Below are positions 1-10,269 of a stretch of 64,000 nt of DNA, piece by piece (position 1 is the first letter of the stretch; each line of letters opens with the position of its first letter). Below the pieces are notes generated by a model. It saw nothing but the letters and a program-made list of their open reading frames with translations. It ran no database searches and was not told where the DNA came from. A program made the translations under genes and the position numbers. Origin of the DNA: Metridium senile (taxonomy: Eukaryota; Cnidaria; Anthozoa; Actiniaria; Metridiidae); assembly GCA_949775045.1 (NCBI GenBank), contig OX459100.1, positions 17,254,241-17,318,240 on the forward strand, written 5' to 3'.

Positions 1-2073
1 ATCGTTGAGAACAAGCGTACTTTGTTGTGTGGTTTTTAAAAAGGTTTGGACCTTATGTAAAACTTGTACACTATTCGTACATTTATAATTAGAATATTCT
101 GATCTAAGCGCGCGTGCTTCTATTTGTAGTAATTACGTTCTCTGATATATGAGAATGTTCGGACAGTGTTATCGGAATATATATATTCATCTATAATATC
201 TCATGTTTTTTATTCGGATTAGTTTAAATGTTTTTCTTTACAAAAACTGAAACAATCATTATCTAGTTCCTCTATTGACAACTTATGTACTATAATCCTG
301 TTCCTTATCGGTAATGACTTACTCAGAATGATTGTATCTTTGATGGAAATAAACATCCCTTTTCTAAGATATTTCACTACATAGTTTGATACACTTGTTC
401 GGATTACTTGAAAAGTTTTTTACAAGGAAATTTAAAAACCTGCAGGAGTTTCAAGTTAAGTTTTAACGGTTGTTGAAGAGGTAAATTTGTTTCATGATCG
501 AAAGAATTATGATTTCTCTCTAACATATAAATACACATGGTTATAATTACCACATATGAGTACCTTAAAGCTGAGTATGGCACAGGATAACGTCAGCAGT
601 CCTTTAAGATTCATACTTCACTCTTAAGAAGAGTTCGTCCTACACCTGCATGTGTGGCTTAATATAATAATATAACTTTGTACATGTATGTGAAATTATC
701 TTACTTTATTAAGCCAATCAGCGTCGAGTACACTCAAATATTGCATTGTTATTTAATACTCGATCTGACTGTAAGTAAAGGTCATGCTTCCTGTTTCCTG
801 AATCATTGACCTCTGATGTCGAAATATGGTTGTGGGTTTTGTGTGGTTAAAGATTCTTTTAATCTGTTACTATTTGAACAGTAACAAAATGATCCTCGGA
901 ATAACATGTTTTCAGTTGTTTTATTAAATTTCTGGATTGAATTATTTGGATTGTTCTTTAGGTGTATTATTTCTGATCTTGACATTACGAAACTTTAACA
1001 TTGAGGTCTTTGAAAATCGGAAAAACGCGAAAAATAAATCCTGCGAAAATTAAATAACGCCAGTAAGGTGGCTAGGAAGCACAAATCAAATACAACTCTA
1101 ACAATTAATTAGGCTGGAGATCCTTATAAGACTTTCCCTGGAAGCATAGCCTGCTTTATCCGTTGTAAAATATAATAGCCTCTGCTACTAGGGAACGGAT
1201 AAGATCTGGTTCAGAATTTCATAGTATCGCGGGCGCATACGTAACCCAGAAAATCTGAGTTTGACCCTATGATAAGACTGGAATAGTGATCAATGTCATA
1301 ATATTGCATTAGTTTATCAAATGTAACTGATATATATCATGACTTCAACCACGTTTACTTGTACTCATGTTGATTTTAGTAAGAAAAAAAACCCGTTATT
1401 TAAAAAAAAAAAGTTATTTTTATCATCATTTATTCAATTTTAATAAATTGAATAAATAAATTAATTAAATAATTAATAAGAAAAAATAAATAAATAATTA
1501 TGAAAGTTGAAAGGCCTTTTACTTCTAAAAGATCAGTCTTGATGAAGGAATGGATTGAGTGATTAAACGAATTAGTGGATGAATAAATGGATGAATAAAT
1601 GAACGAACGAATGAATGAGCAAATAAACGAATGAATGGATGAATAAATGAATGAATAGTTGAGTGAATAAATGCATGAATGAATTGATGCATTGTTAAGA
1701 TGAAGGACGGAGATTCAAAGCAAAACTGTTTTCATATGGTTTGAGAGTAAAACATTTGCACAAAAGAATCGCACAAATTGAAAGACTGAAGGGTTTCATG
1801 AATTCATAATATTTATGTATCGTACCAGACAGAACGTGCAGCCCTTTTGTACTTAGCTTGTGACAAGTATCCTTTGACAAATGTCGGTGTAAGTGGATAA
1901 AAATGATAAAAAACTCGACCTTGACGACCTAAATTTCAACATCACGAACTAAAAAGGGAAAGACAAATAGATGTATTTAACCCTATAGTACATTTACATG
2001 TATCAGCTGTATTTTTAGAAAGCACAAGCTGTAAAAATCAATGCTATTTATTGGTGCTAACTGAAATGGATAC
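1..2073. other. Gene-free AT-rich stretch
   Basis: No open frame with coding character or flanking splice signals is visible on either strand. The stretch is AT-rich, with an almost pure A/T patch at about 1385-1500. I see nothing functional beyond the simple repeat at 1555-1690, which is listed separately. Confidence 0.6.
1555..1690. repeat. Degenerate GAATGAATAAAT simple repeat
   Basis: Imperfect tetranucleotide repeat of the GAAT/AAAT type (GAATGAATAAATG and variants). Point changes throughout suggest an old microsatellite. Confidence 0.8.
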
Positions 2074-2076
2074 TTA

Positions 2077-2202
2077 GGGGCCGTTTACATGGAGATAACC
2101 CTTCTTTAGGGCTAACTCTTTTGTTTGAGAGTCCCCAGAGAAAAGAAAACAATAAGAGTTAGCCCTACACCTAGGTTAACCCTATCTCATGTAAACGGCC
2201 CC
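2077..2202. mobile_element. PIF/Harbinger-like MITE
   Basis: A 126 bp fold-back. The ends are perfect inverted repeats starting GGGGCCGTTTACATG, and the arms continue imperfectly inward. TTA flanks both ends as a target-site duplication. A 3-bp TTA duplication with G-rich termini is typical of PIF/Harbinger elements; the superfamily assignment is inference. There is no coding capacity, so it is non-autonomous. Confidence 0.7.
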
Positions 2203-2625
2203 TTAATTACATGTGCGCAAAGTAGTTCAATTGTTTCTTTTTAATTTCCCGCAAGCTGGAGAAAACCAAAATTCTATTATGAGCAACCAACAAGTTGGTG
2301 CGCGTACTGAATATAACAATTGATAAAACGACAAAAAAAAAATAAAAGACCATGAATTTGTTTTGTATTCAAACATAATGATCCCAGACCTGCATAAAGC
2401 GAATTAACATTTTAACAATTAAAAATGTTTGAGCAAGCATTTCAAAAATATTAATTTAGGGAGTGTTTTGTTCAGGCTCATAGACCTCATGACACATACA
2501 CCTCATTGCAAGAACGTTGACCTGAATTTTATAATTTAGTCAGAAAGGGATTAATTTAAAGACAAAAGAAGATCACTCAAGACGTCTCTTTCTTTTGTTA
2601 TTCCTTTGTTACTAAATAACTTATG

Positions 2626-2799
2626 TTATCATATGACCCGTATTTTGCCCGGCGCGCGCTCTTAAGAAAACCTTCGGAAAAAAGTCACGTGATGGGGTCC
2701 GTATGGCTTTTTTCACCTGGTCCGTACAGACCAGCTACTCGAAATTAAACATCACAACAAAAATGGCGCGCGCTGGGCAAAATACGGGTCATATGATAA
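2626..2799. mobile_element. Fold-back element with GC-rich arms
   Basis: Inverted repeat. The left arm begins TTATCATATGACCCGTATTT and its complement ends the element. The arms include GGCGCGCGC-like segments, unusually GC-rich for this window. No coding capacity. It abuts a second fold-back at 2805. Confidence 0.75.
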
Positions 2800-2804
2800 A
2801 AAAA

Positions 2805-2944
2805 CTTATTGACTGAGTTAGGTCGGGCCGTACGGGAAAATATTTGGCTGTTGGTCATTTGTACGGACCTCGCTGCGCTCGTTCCGTACGTCATGACCGC
2901 GAGCCAAATATTTTCCCGTACGGCCCTCCCACTCAGTCAATAAG
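2805..2944. mobile_element. Near-perfect palindromic element
   Basis: A 140 bp palindrome. The outer arms read CTTATTGACTGAGT and ACTCAGTCAATAAG, and the inner arms carry GGGCCGTACGGGAAAATATT and its complement. The loop contains GTACGGACCTCGCTGCGC, itself partly palindromic. It is probably a MITE and would form a long hairpin if transcribed. Confidence 0.75.
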
Positions 2945-3119
2945 TACTTATTCTTTTTTCATGTTTCAGTACTCTTCTAGCCTTTCTTCGTCTTTATAGA
3001 TACATATATTAACTTTTTATTATTACTTTTTATATTTAATTTTATTTCATAATTGAAATTTAATTAGGTGTACGTGTAAACAGACAAAGTAATAAATGCG
3101 ACGAGTTATTTCAATTCGT

Positions 3120-3125
3120 TTTATT
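3120..3125 (-). terminator. Candidate polyadenylation signal of the CAP-ShK-CAP gene
   Basis: AATAAA on the minus strand about 90 bases after the stop codon at 3213. Position and hexamer fit a cleavage/polyadenylation signal; usage is inferred. Confidence 0.5.
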
Positions 3126-3212
3126 TTGCATGATCACCTTACAATTCCATCAATTATTTATCTTAATCGATTTTCAAATAATAATGATGCTTTTGGCGCA
3201 TTTTTGAATCAG

Positions 3213-3540
3213 TCAACGTCGTTTTCCACGCCACCAACCATTTCCTCCTCCGCCACCTCCTCCTCCACCTCCTCCTCCTCCTCCCCCTCCCCCTCCCCCT
3301 CCTCCACTTCCCCCTTTGCAGTAGCTCTGTTTATTAAAGCTACCTGTCTCTACGTTTTGTTGATATTGACCTCTATAATTGCCTGCACGACGATATCGCC
3401 CCACTACATAGGTACATCGGCCGTTAGTTGCTTTACCAATACCAAGCTCTGTGCTTCCTTTCCAGACAACCTGGGTGAAGTGACCAGTACGACCACTGAA
3501 GCCTCCATTTCTGAAGTTGTAGTCACATACCTCTTTGTAC
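3213..3540 (-). CDS. CAP-ShK-CAP exon 6: second half of CAP domain 2, poly-Gly tail
   Basis: Acceptor ATCTTCCAG. Begins at YKEVCDYNF and contains TGHFTQVVWKGSTELGIG. It then has about 25 consecutive glycine-rich residues encoded by a GGA/GGG run and the basic end GWWRGKRR before TGA. The end resembles a dibasic processing site after an amidation glycine. Confidence 0.88.
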
Positions 3541-6500
3541 CTGGAAGATACAGGTAAGAGGAGTAAAGTTAAAAAAAAAAATGGATTTACCTTCGTCTCC
3601 CACGCAGCCATTTTTAGTGTCGGGCTTCCTGTGTCCCTTTGGGTTAGCGGTGTGCCACTACTGTATTTATATACCAAAGCCGCCATTATTGCCTCAAATT
3701 TCAATTACCTATCGTTTATATCAAACACCGACGCAGCCTATACTCCTTATATTTAAATGCTATTTACACATTCTTCTTTACGTTAAACTATCGCGTTTCC
3801 ATAAGAAGCTGTCTTTTTTGTTTTTCCAAAAAGGCGTGTGATAGCTGATCTATCTAGCAGCGTACATAAAACTTTGGAAATACGTTAAAAGTGGTCATAC
3901 TTTTCGCTTCGCGCTGTAATAATAATATACTATATATTAGGACTTTGTTGACCAATAAGGTATATAAGGTATATATACCAATAAGGTATACATACCACAT
4001 TTCAGTAGCAGCTGAGGCAGTCATTTCTCTTCCACATGACATAGCCAAATTTTCACCATCTTTACTATTCGAGTGTTTAAGACTTCCCATTCGAGCGAGT
4101 TTTGCAGCGTAAGCTTCTGCTTCTCTAGTCATTTCAGAGTTAATCGTCATGGCAGGTGCATTGTGGGTACGACGGTATTCGTTGTGTTTGTTGAGACCAT
4201 CTTGTGCGTAGGAGCTGCCTCCACCGCTGCCACCACTACCACCACCACCTCCACCGTTACCTAATGATAATACATTTATGATGGTAATCAGTGATCACTT
4301 TTCTTTCTTTAAGTTAATAAGTTTAAATGTATTTATATAGAAACGGATGTGTAAAATATTTCAAAACAATTGTATTGTTTGTATTGTATTGTTTAAAAAT
4401 AATCTATTAATGACTCAATGAAAAAAAAAAAGATGATGATCATCATCATGCATATGTCGATAGGGTTGTTAGTATTATCAATTAATGATAAAATTGTAAT
4501 GGGGGAAAACGACGATGATGGTGATAATTGGTAATGACTTGATAGCGATAAAGATGATGATGACAATATGACGAGATAATGTCAAAAATAATGATCATGA
4601 AAATGAAGATTATGACAACAGTGATAATAAGAATACTAATAATTATAGTTTCGACCGATGACGTTATAGAAAAATAAATTAAATTAATCATGGCCATCGA
4701 TAATCATCATGATATCTTTCACCTAAGCACGGTTGTCAGTATTATATCAATGTATAGAAATAAGATATTCATTGGTCAGAACATGCTGTCAGCAGAAAGC
4801 TATAGCAAATTCTCAATTTGATAAAAAGAAACGTACGCTACCTCCACTTCCACCGCTGCCACCGCTTCCGCCGCTGCCACCACTCCCGCCGCTACCTCCA
4901 CTTCCACCGCTGCCACCACTCCCGCCGCTGCCACCACTGCCTCCGTTACCACCACTTTCTCCCCCGCTGCAGAAATTGCAAGCTTTTGGACAATTCTTCT
5001 TCATGTAATCCTTGTAGCTGGAACAATAATCGTTTCTTTTCCAATAATCACAGTGTTCGTGGTTGTCTTTGCAGGAACCTGTTGTTTGTTAAAATAGCAT
5101 TACTTCTAGCCTGCAAAACAGGCGTTCTTTCGGGTTTTTGTGAGAAATCGGGTTTTGGGCTTCCTGTGTTGAACGGGCGAGCAAAAAGGAACTCCATCTT
5201 GTCTAAGCTCCATATTTCGCGTGGTCAAAAAATTAACACAGGAAGCCCAAGATCCTAAATTCTCCAAAAAGCCAAAAGAACGCCTCTGCAGGCTACCTTA
5301 CTTCTGGCAATTGGTAGTAATAAATGATGTGTTAGTGATAATGGGATAATCATAGAGTACAAACACTAAAAGTGTGCAATACTTTGTACTATTTACCACT
5401 AAATAGTGTTGATTAAACAATAGAGAACAAAAGAATTTGCATAATTTAGCAGTATTTAGTGGTATTTATGTTGCACACTTTTAGTATTTGTACTCTAATA
5501 ATAAAAAACGACTATTTATAGAGAATGAATTCTTCATCAATGGGAATTCTGTTATCAATAAGTGTCCTGGGTAAAATATAACTGAATATAAAAAGTAATG
5601 ATAAAAGTGTATCTATAAAGACGAAAAAGGCTAAAAGGGTAAAAATATGAATACAAATCTATAAGTAAAACTCTCTTAATAAATGGGATATTATATGATG
5701 GTTAATAATATAGAATTGCTGTGGTGGCTCGATTGGTGTAGTGGTAGTGTGAGTATGATAAGTTCATAAAGCAGATTTCATATGACTGCCAAAAGCTTAG
5801 TGCCGCCAGTGTACGTGCCTTGCCAGGACCGTGATGTTTCTATTTATTTTTTGCGTGTCTTGCCGCGACTTGCCCGCGTTCGTGCCGTGAGCTTTTCATA
5901 GTCCTACGAAATCTGCTCTAAGGGGATGATTTACACTGTGGAGTGTAGTTTACCTGGTTGTTCAGTTGGTGGCTGTGGGGTTGGTGGAGGTGGAGGTGCA
6001 TTTGTAGCTGGTGGCTGACCTCCACAAGGTTCTCCGTTATTTCGACAATAACTGTTCTTATCAAAGCATCCTTGCTCAACATTACGACCAAAACTGCCCA
6101 TCATGTTACCAGCAGCTCTATAACGACCAACAATGTAGTAGCACTTTCCCCATCGGCCATCTTTAGAGGCAACACCAATACCAAGCTCTGTACTTCCTTT
6201 CCAGACAATCTGAGTAAAATGGCCAGTACCACTGACGTACCTGGGATTTCTGAAATCATACTGGCAAACTTCTTTATACCTGGAAATGAAACAAAATTTT
6301 AACTTTTTGTTGGTAGATGTTTATGAGCTTGACGGTCGTTATAGATCTATACCGCCGTATCAAAGATATGCCTATTGTTTTGTTGAAATCTCAACCTGTT
6401 AAAAAAAAGAAAAAAATCTCGCGCGCCAATCAAAATCTTATTACTTCTCACCTACAATACCATATATGGTAATGGCATTGTTTCCAAGATTGCATACGGT

Positions 6501-8577
6501 ATTTCTGATACGCCATTTTGTAGAAGAATGATCAAGTAACGCCTTATATCTACGAAAACTGATGTTGTTATCATCCGGGTGTATGGTTAAGGAAATGTTG
6601 GCCTATATATAGAGTCTATAATTCTTGATACAGATAATTGAACTACAGCTAAACGCTAATTATTAAACAACTATTGAGGTACTAGCCTGCGTCACATCCG
6701 GCCTTTTTTATCGGTTAAGCAGGCTACTGACGACGCGACTGACGGACTAACTAAAATAGAATTCCTAGAAACATATATTTTTGCACGAAAGGAATATAAC
6801 CATAAATATTTTTAACTAGACGCCATCTGGACGATTGCTCGGGCTTCAATTAAAACATGTTGTCATAGTCATTGCTTCTAGACGACGAACGACGACGACG
6901 AAAAAAAGGAACCGTTTGCATTTTTAGACTCTGGCTTTTCCGTATACGGAAGCCCGAGTAATTATTACAAATTGATGTGAAGTCACTAACCACCATGAAG
7001 TCACTCACCACATATCAACTGCAGTAGCTCCATTGAATTCTCTCCCACATGTCATAGCAAGGTTCTCTCCCTGTCCGGGGCGTTCGTTAGAGCTAGAATG
7101 AGACAGCGATCCTCTGCGAGCCAACCTCTCAGCGTACGCCTGCGCAGAACGACTCATCTCCGAATTAAGTGTCATCATCTGTGCGCTGTGTGCGCGACGG
7201 AAGTAGTTGTGTCTTTCTAAAGCTTCTTGTTCGTACGATGCTTTTAGAAATAAATGAACATATATTAAAGCGGTAAAAATTATTAAAGTGTAAAGCGGTG
7301 GCGGATTAAATTTTTTTTAAATTGTTAAAAATAGTTTCTTGGAACTGGTTTTGACCATAGTTTTGACTCATGAGTTTGAAACGTTTTGCCGTTTTGAATT
7401 ATACTTATTAAATTAAATAAATTAAACGTAGCACATTTTATATACACCTCAATGCGATTTACAATTATAGGTCTGATATGTGCGGACTTCTATTCGATAT
7501 TCCAGGCGCACATTTCAGTCACGCAGAGGAGAGATTAATTCAAAACAAGGAAGTTCTGAATAAGCATTGTGGCAATTCCATTCTATGAATGTTTACACTT
7601 TTATGCTTAACCTTCTTTCTTTTCTTTATACTTCCAAAAAAGACTTAATACAGAGCCCGGGGGGGGGGGGGGGGGGGGGGGATTCTCCCTTAGAAAATGG
7701 ATAGGGGTGCTCGACGGACGGTTTTGAAAATGACCCTAAAAGGTACGCATAAATTAACTCAGATACTGATTTCAGACCCTAAAAGGTACGCGAGGGTCTT
7801 ATTTTCGACCCTAAAAGGTCCGTCGAGCACCCCTATCCATTTTCTAAGGGAGAACCCCCCCCCCCCCCCCCCCCCCGGGATACAGAGATAAAGCTGTTCT
7901 GATCATGATAAAATGTTTGGCCTGTGAATCAGTACCAAATTAAGTGAGAAAAAGGAGAGCTCTATATTATAATTTCAGATACTAAGAACTGCACAAAATC
8001 ACTCTAATCTTAAAAAAGTGCGCGCGTATCAAAGATATGCCTATTGTTCAATACCATACACATACCATATATGGTAATGACATTGTTTTCAAGATTGCAT
8101 AGGGTATCTCTAATACGTGTTAGATGTACACTTTGTTCATATATTATTAACACTTACCATAAGTGATCTTGAACAAACCTGTGTGATACAAAATAAATGC
8201 ACTATTAGTAGTGAACGCCCTTTTATAATAAAAACTTTTTTTAATGAAAAAACGTACATCTAATAATAAAATACGTCCAATAAGGATGATTTTTTTCTTA
8301 TATACTTTTCCTTGCAGTGCAGTTCAAGTCTAGTATGTGAAATTGTAAAGACACTCAGTCGGACTGGTATGTCCTTTTCCAGTCATTATTATCTGAAAAA
8401 TTTCTACGAATGGACAAAGCACTCTCAGCCTTGAATTATCATTTTCTTTTAAAACGTGTGTTCGCTACATTTGACTGCTTTCTTAGAAACACAGGTCCTT
8501 TTTTTCAATAATGCAAAATATTTCCAGTTCTTACCTAATATTAGTATGGGCAAAAACCCATGCCATAGAAGTCCCAT
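3213..8577 (-). CDS. Secreted CAP-ShK-CAP protein, six exons, complete
   Basis: Exons (minus): 8577-8535, 7240-7009, 6279-5954, 5078-4842, 4260-3996, 3540-3213. All junctions are GT-AG and the phases join without a break, giving 476 residues. Order: signal peptide (1-15), CAP domain 1 (about 17-165), Pro-rich linker, ShK domain (Cys 203-237, six cysteines), Gly/Ser linker, CAP domain 2 (about 297-435), poly-Gly tail ending GWWRGKRR. Both CAP copies keep the motif HN, then GENLA, then GHFTQ-[IV]-VW, so the usual His/Glu pocket is intact. CAP (SCP/PR-1) proteins are extracellular and bind lipids or act in defence or venom; ShK modules bind or block ion channels or serve as plain disulfide modules. 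The actual role here is unknown. The two CAP units share intron positions and phases, which indicates internal duplication. The CAP and ShK units are phase 1-1, as in exon shuffling. Confidence 0.9.
3996..4260 (-). CDS. CAP-ShK-CAP exon 5: linker end and first half of CAP domain 2
   Basis: Starts in phase 1 within the Gly/Ser linker, then KHNEYRRTHN (conserved His) and DGENLAMSC (conserved Glu). It ends in phase 2 inside the Trp codon, the same position as exon 2. The resemblance to exon 2 (for example NSEM and LAR-GSL blocks) shows that the two CAP domains are duplicates. Confidence 0.9.
4842..5078 (-). CDS. CAP-ShK-CAP exon 4: ShK domain and Gly/Ser linker
   Basis: A symmetric phase 1-1 exon. 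The ShK module starts SCKDNHEHC and ends KKNCPKACNFC, with six cysteines spaced 6, 8, 10, 3 and 2 residues apart. A long (GGS)n linker encoded by a simple repeat follows. The module resembles the ShK/ShKT family in spacing; no Lys-Tyr channel-blocking pair is obvious, so toxin-like activity is not implied. Confidence 0.9.
5354..5496. mobile_element. 143 bp fold-back MITE, family A, copy 1
   Basis: Inverted termini GAGTACAAACACTAAAAGTG flanked by TA on both sides. An element of the same length and near-identical sequence lies in reverse orientation at 56713-56855. The TA duplication suggests a Tc1/mariner-type transposase in trans (inference). It sits in an intron of the CAP-ShK-CAP gene. Confidence 0.8.
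5497..5953. other. Remainder of intron 3 of the CAP-ShK-CAP gene
   Basis: Intronic. It contains a short tRNA A-box look-alike near 5729-5743 but no B box. I see nothing else to call. Confidence 0.5.
5954..6279 (-). CDS. CAP-ShK-CAP exon 3: second half of CAP domain 1 and Pro-rich linker
   Basis: Begins at YKEVCQYDF and carries the CAP signature TGHFTQIVWKGSTELGIG with the second conserved His. It then runs into a proline-rich linker (PPPPPTPQPPTEQP) before the donor GTAAAC in phase 1. Confidence 0.9.
6452..6602 (-). pseudogene. Exon-like fragment of an unrecognised gene inside the CAP gene intron
   Basis: An open 151-base segment with acceptor TATATATAG and donor GTGAGA. It reads ANISLTIHPDDNN, then FRRYKALLDHSSTKWRIR, then NLGNNAITIYGIV. 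Its phases (0 to 1) cannot join the CAP exons on either side, so it is not part of that transcript. Parts of the same segment recur at 8037-8120 and 15409-15585 with some amino-acid identity (the RIR-T-CNL-NN-I-IYG pattern), along with flanking noncoding bases. It looks like a gene fragment carried by a repeat. I do not recognise the family. Confidence 0.5.
7009..7240 (-). CDS. CAP-ShK-CAP exon 2: first half of CAP domain 1
   Basis: Acceptor TTCTAAAAG, donor GTGAGT, phase 1 to phase 2. It encodes the helical half of CAP: ERHNYFRRAH with the conserved His, then GQGENLAM with the conserved Glu, ending inside the Trp codon of the WYKEV motif. Confidence 0.9.
7655..7880. repeat. Fold-back element with 23-G and 22-C homopolymer ends
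   Basis: Inverted repeat. The left end is a run of 23 G (7659-7681) followed by TTCTCCCTTAGAAAATGGAT; the right end is the complement followed by 22 C (7855-7876). The interior holds repeated CCCTAAAAGG blocks. It is related in style to 30168-30260 and 32010-32331. It lies in intron 1 of the CAP gene. The long G run could form G-quadruplexes. Confidence 0.75.
8037..8120 (-). repeat. Second copy of the exon-like repeat
   Basis: Shares ACCATATATGGTAATG and flanking ATCAAAGATATGCCTATTGT with the copy at about 6355-6602. The donor region has changed and the 5' part of the exon-like segment is missing. It lies in intron 1 of the CAP gene. Confidence 0.65.
8535..8577 (-). CDS. CAP-ShK-CAP exon 1: signal peptide
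   Basis: ATG at 8577 begins MGLLWHGFLPILIL, a short hydrophobic signal sequence, followed by the donor GTAAGA. It ends in phase 1, which exactly fits the phase-1 start of the exon at 7240. The start choice is supported by a TATA box 54 bases upstream and by the lack of any longer in-frame extension. Confidence 0.75.
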
Positions 8578-8630
8578 CTTCGTTATCCAAGTAAAACTCT
8601 TTACAAATTAAATTTTCTTGGTTTTCACGG

Positions 8631-8640
8631 TTTATATATA
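8631..8640 (-). promoter_or_regulatory. TATA box of the CAP-ShK-CAP gene
   Basis: TATATATAAA on the minus strand, 54 bases upstream of the start codon. This distance leaves room for initiation about 30 bases downstream and a very short 5' leader. Function is inferred from position. Confidence 0.5.
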
Positions 8641-9075
8641 GCATAAAACATGCTGCATCAGTTTGTGCAAATACTGGTTGGGTTTTACGTTAAACAGCCT
8701 GTCAACCTGAAAGCTGTATAAATACTAAGAAGTGAAGAATGTTAAAGAGACTATACGATCTGTCGATCCGTACTATTCTAACACTTTTAAGTGTAGATTT
8801 AAACGAGTCTAACAAAAACTCATATAATAGAGTAAAATAATTAAATAGAAACTAAATAAAGCAATGGAAGTCTACTGATTATAAAAAGAGAATTTAATGT
8901 ATCTTTTGACACTATTGTAATACATATTTATCTGATCTGAAGCAATCTAAACAATATAGTGAAACTTATACTTCATATGATCTTATACTTCTGTTAGTTG
9001 AATTCTAAAAAGAAGGTATCAGGCGCAAAAATGACTAAACTTTCTTTATAATTGGTGCATCAAATCTTTCATCTT
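8641..9075. other. Intergenic, nothing recognised
   Basis: Between the CAP gene promoter and the last exon of the next minus-strand gene. AT-rich, with no supported feature. Confidence 0.5.
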
Positions 9076-9221
9076 TTAGTAGGCACGAATCCTTTCAAGA
9101 GGGTGATTTGGGTGATTTGTATACCACTTTTGAGCAGCCAGATCTTCAAATTTCTTGAATGTGGAGGCGATTGTTGCCCCTTCTCCCTTTATCTTCCTGG
9201 ACTCGCGCTGTTCGAGCAACA
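9076..9221 (-). CDS. Probable last exon of an unrecognised gene
   Basis: Acceptor AAATCCAG at 9222, then an open frame in phase 1 reading LLEQRESRKIKGEG, then TFKKFEDLAAQKWYTNHPN, then HPLERIRAY and TAA (9076-9078). The composition is protein-like (charged, Trp and Tyr present) and less AT-rich than its surroundings. I do not recognise the family and cannot find the preceding exon, which must end in phase 1 and lie to the right of 9221. It could also be a decayed gene fragment. Confidence 0.45.
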
Positions 9222-9392
9222 CTGGATTTAGGAAACGGGAAAAATTAAGTACTGGGTTGGGAAATCAGTCAGCATAGTAAACAGATAGCTATATAGATTC
9301 CCTTATTTCAACAGGGTGACTCCCTCAGTATATATCAATGATATACTGTTATCCTTAGAGGCCCTGAAAATCAGTGCTACTGACATATATAC

Positions 9393-9468
9393 TCCCTTTC
9401 CCTGGATAAGACCCTTTCCCTGGATAAGACCCTTTCCCTGGATAAGACCCTTTCCCTGGATAAGATCA
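9393..9468. repeat. 18 bp tandem repeat, four copies
   Basis: Unit CCCTTTCCCTGGATAAGA, four nearly identical copies. The unit length is a multiple of three, so an open frame runs through it on the minus strand, but it has no coding character. Confidence 0.9.
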
Positions 9469-10143
9469 TTTTGGCACCTATCACTATACTTGTAACCCAG
9501 TAGAAAAAGTATGAAGGGTAGGGGTGGGGACATCTTACCATTCCGAGTGTTTTATATCAGCTGTGTAAATGGCCAAGTGATGCACTGACATATTGGGCTG
9601 GGCTTTAGCATTAATGTTGTTCCAGCTACTGGATACTAAGATAAACAGAACACACAACCAGTTGCATAATACCTTCTCTCTTTGATCGCTTTCTTTCGTA
9701 ATTTTGATTGTAAACGAAATGAGAGAATGAGCTGGTACGTGCTCAGTTGGTCCTGTGCAATTGAAATCTATTTATGAAAAGATATGTTGTACATGAAGAA
9801 CAAACATTTAAAATAACTGAAATTGAACAATTTGTAGGAATGAATAGATGAGTACAAAAGTAAAGCAAAACAAAAGAAAATAAATAAGTATTTTCTGTGA
9901 GCTTCTTTTGACACTGAATGTTTACTTTAGTATCTCTCATTATTATCAATGCTATTTTCATCAAGCAATTCATCTTTTTAGTTCTGTTCCTTTTTATTTT
10001 GTTCTTTTCTTTTCTTGTATATCTGTTATCGCTAGCTTGTGCGGGATGCGTACAAAATTGATGGCCTGCAATACAAAAGTTATTTCTCTTTGCACCTAGT
10101 ATTTTCAATCGAATACATAATGGAATTCGAAACCAACATTTAC

Positions 10144-10269
10144 CTACCCTGGTTACCAGAGGAATTATTTTCCGTGTCGACAATGGCGAGCGCGAAGCGC
10201 GAGTGTCGTCAAACTCTATATATACCCTTATAGTACCACGGAAAATAATTCCTCTAGCACCCAGGGTAA
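10144..10269. mobile_element. Fold-back MITE, family B, copy 1
   Basis: Arms CTACCCTGG..CCAGAGGAATTATTTTCCGTG and the complement. The loop holds GCGAGCGCGAAGCGCGAG. A shorter member of the same family lies at 19121-19197. Confidence 0.75.

Noticed and set aside
4813..5004. Separate small Gly-rich protein
   Set aside because: It is the ShK/linker exon of the CAP gene; phases join it to exons on both sides.
5718..5760. tRNA-like A box (TTGGTGTAGTGGTAG)
   Set aside because: No B box at the proper distance and no stem pairing.
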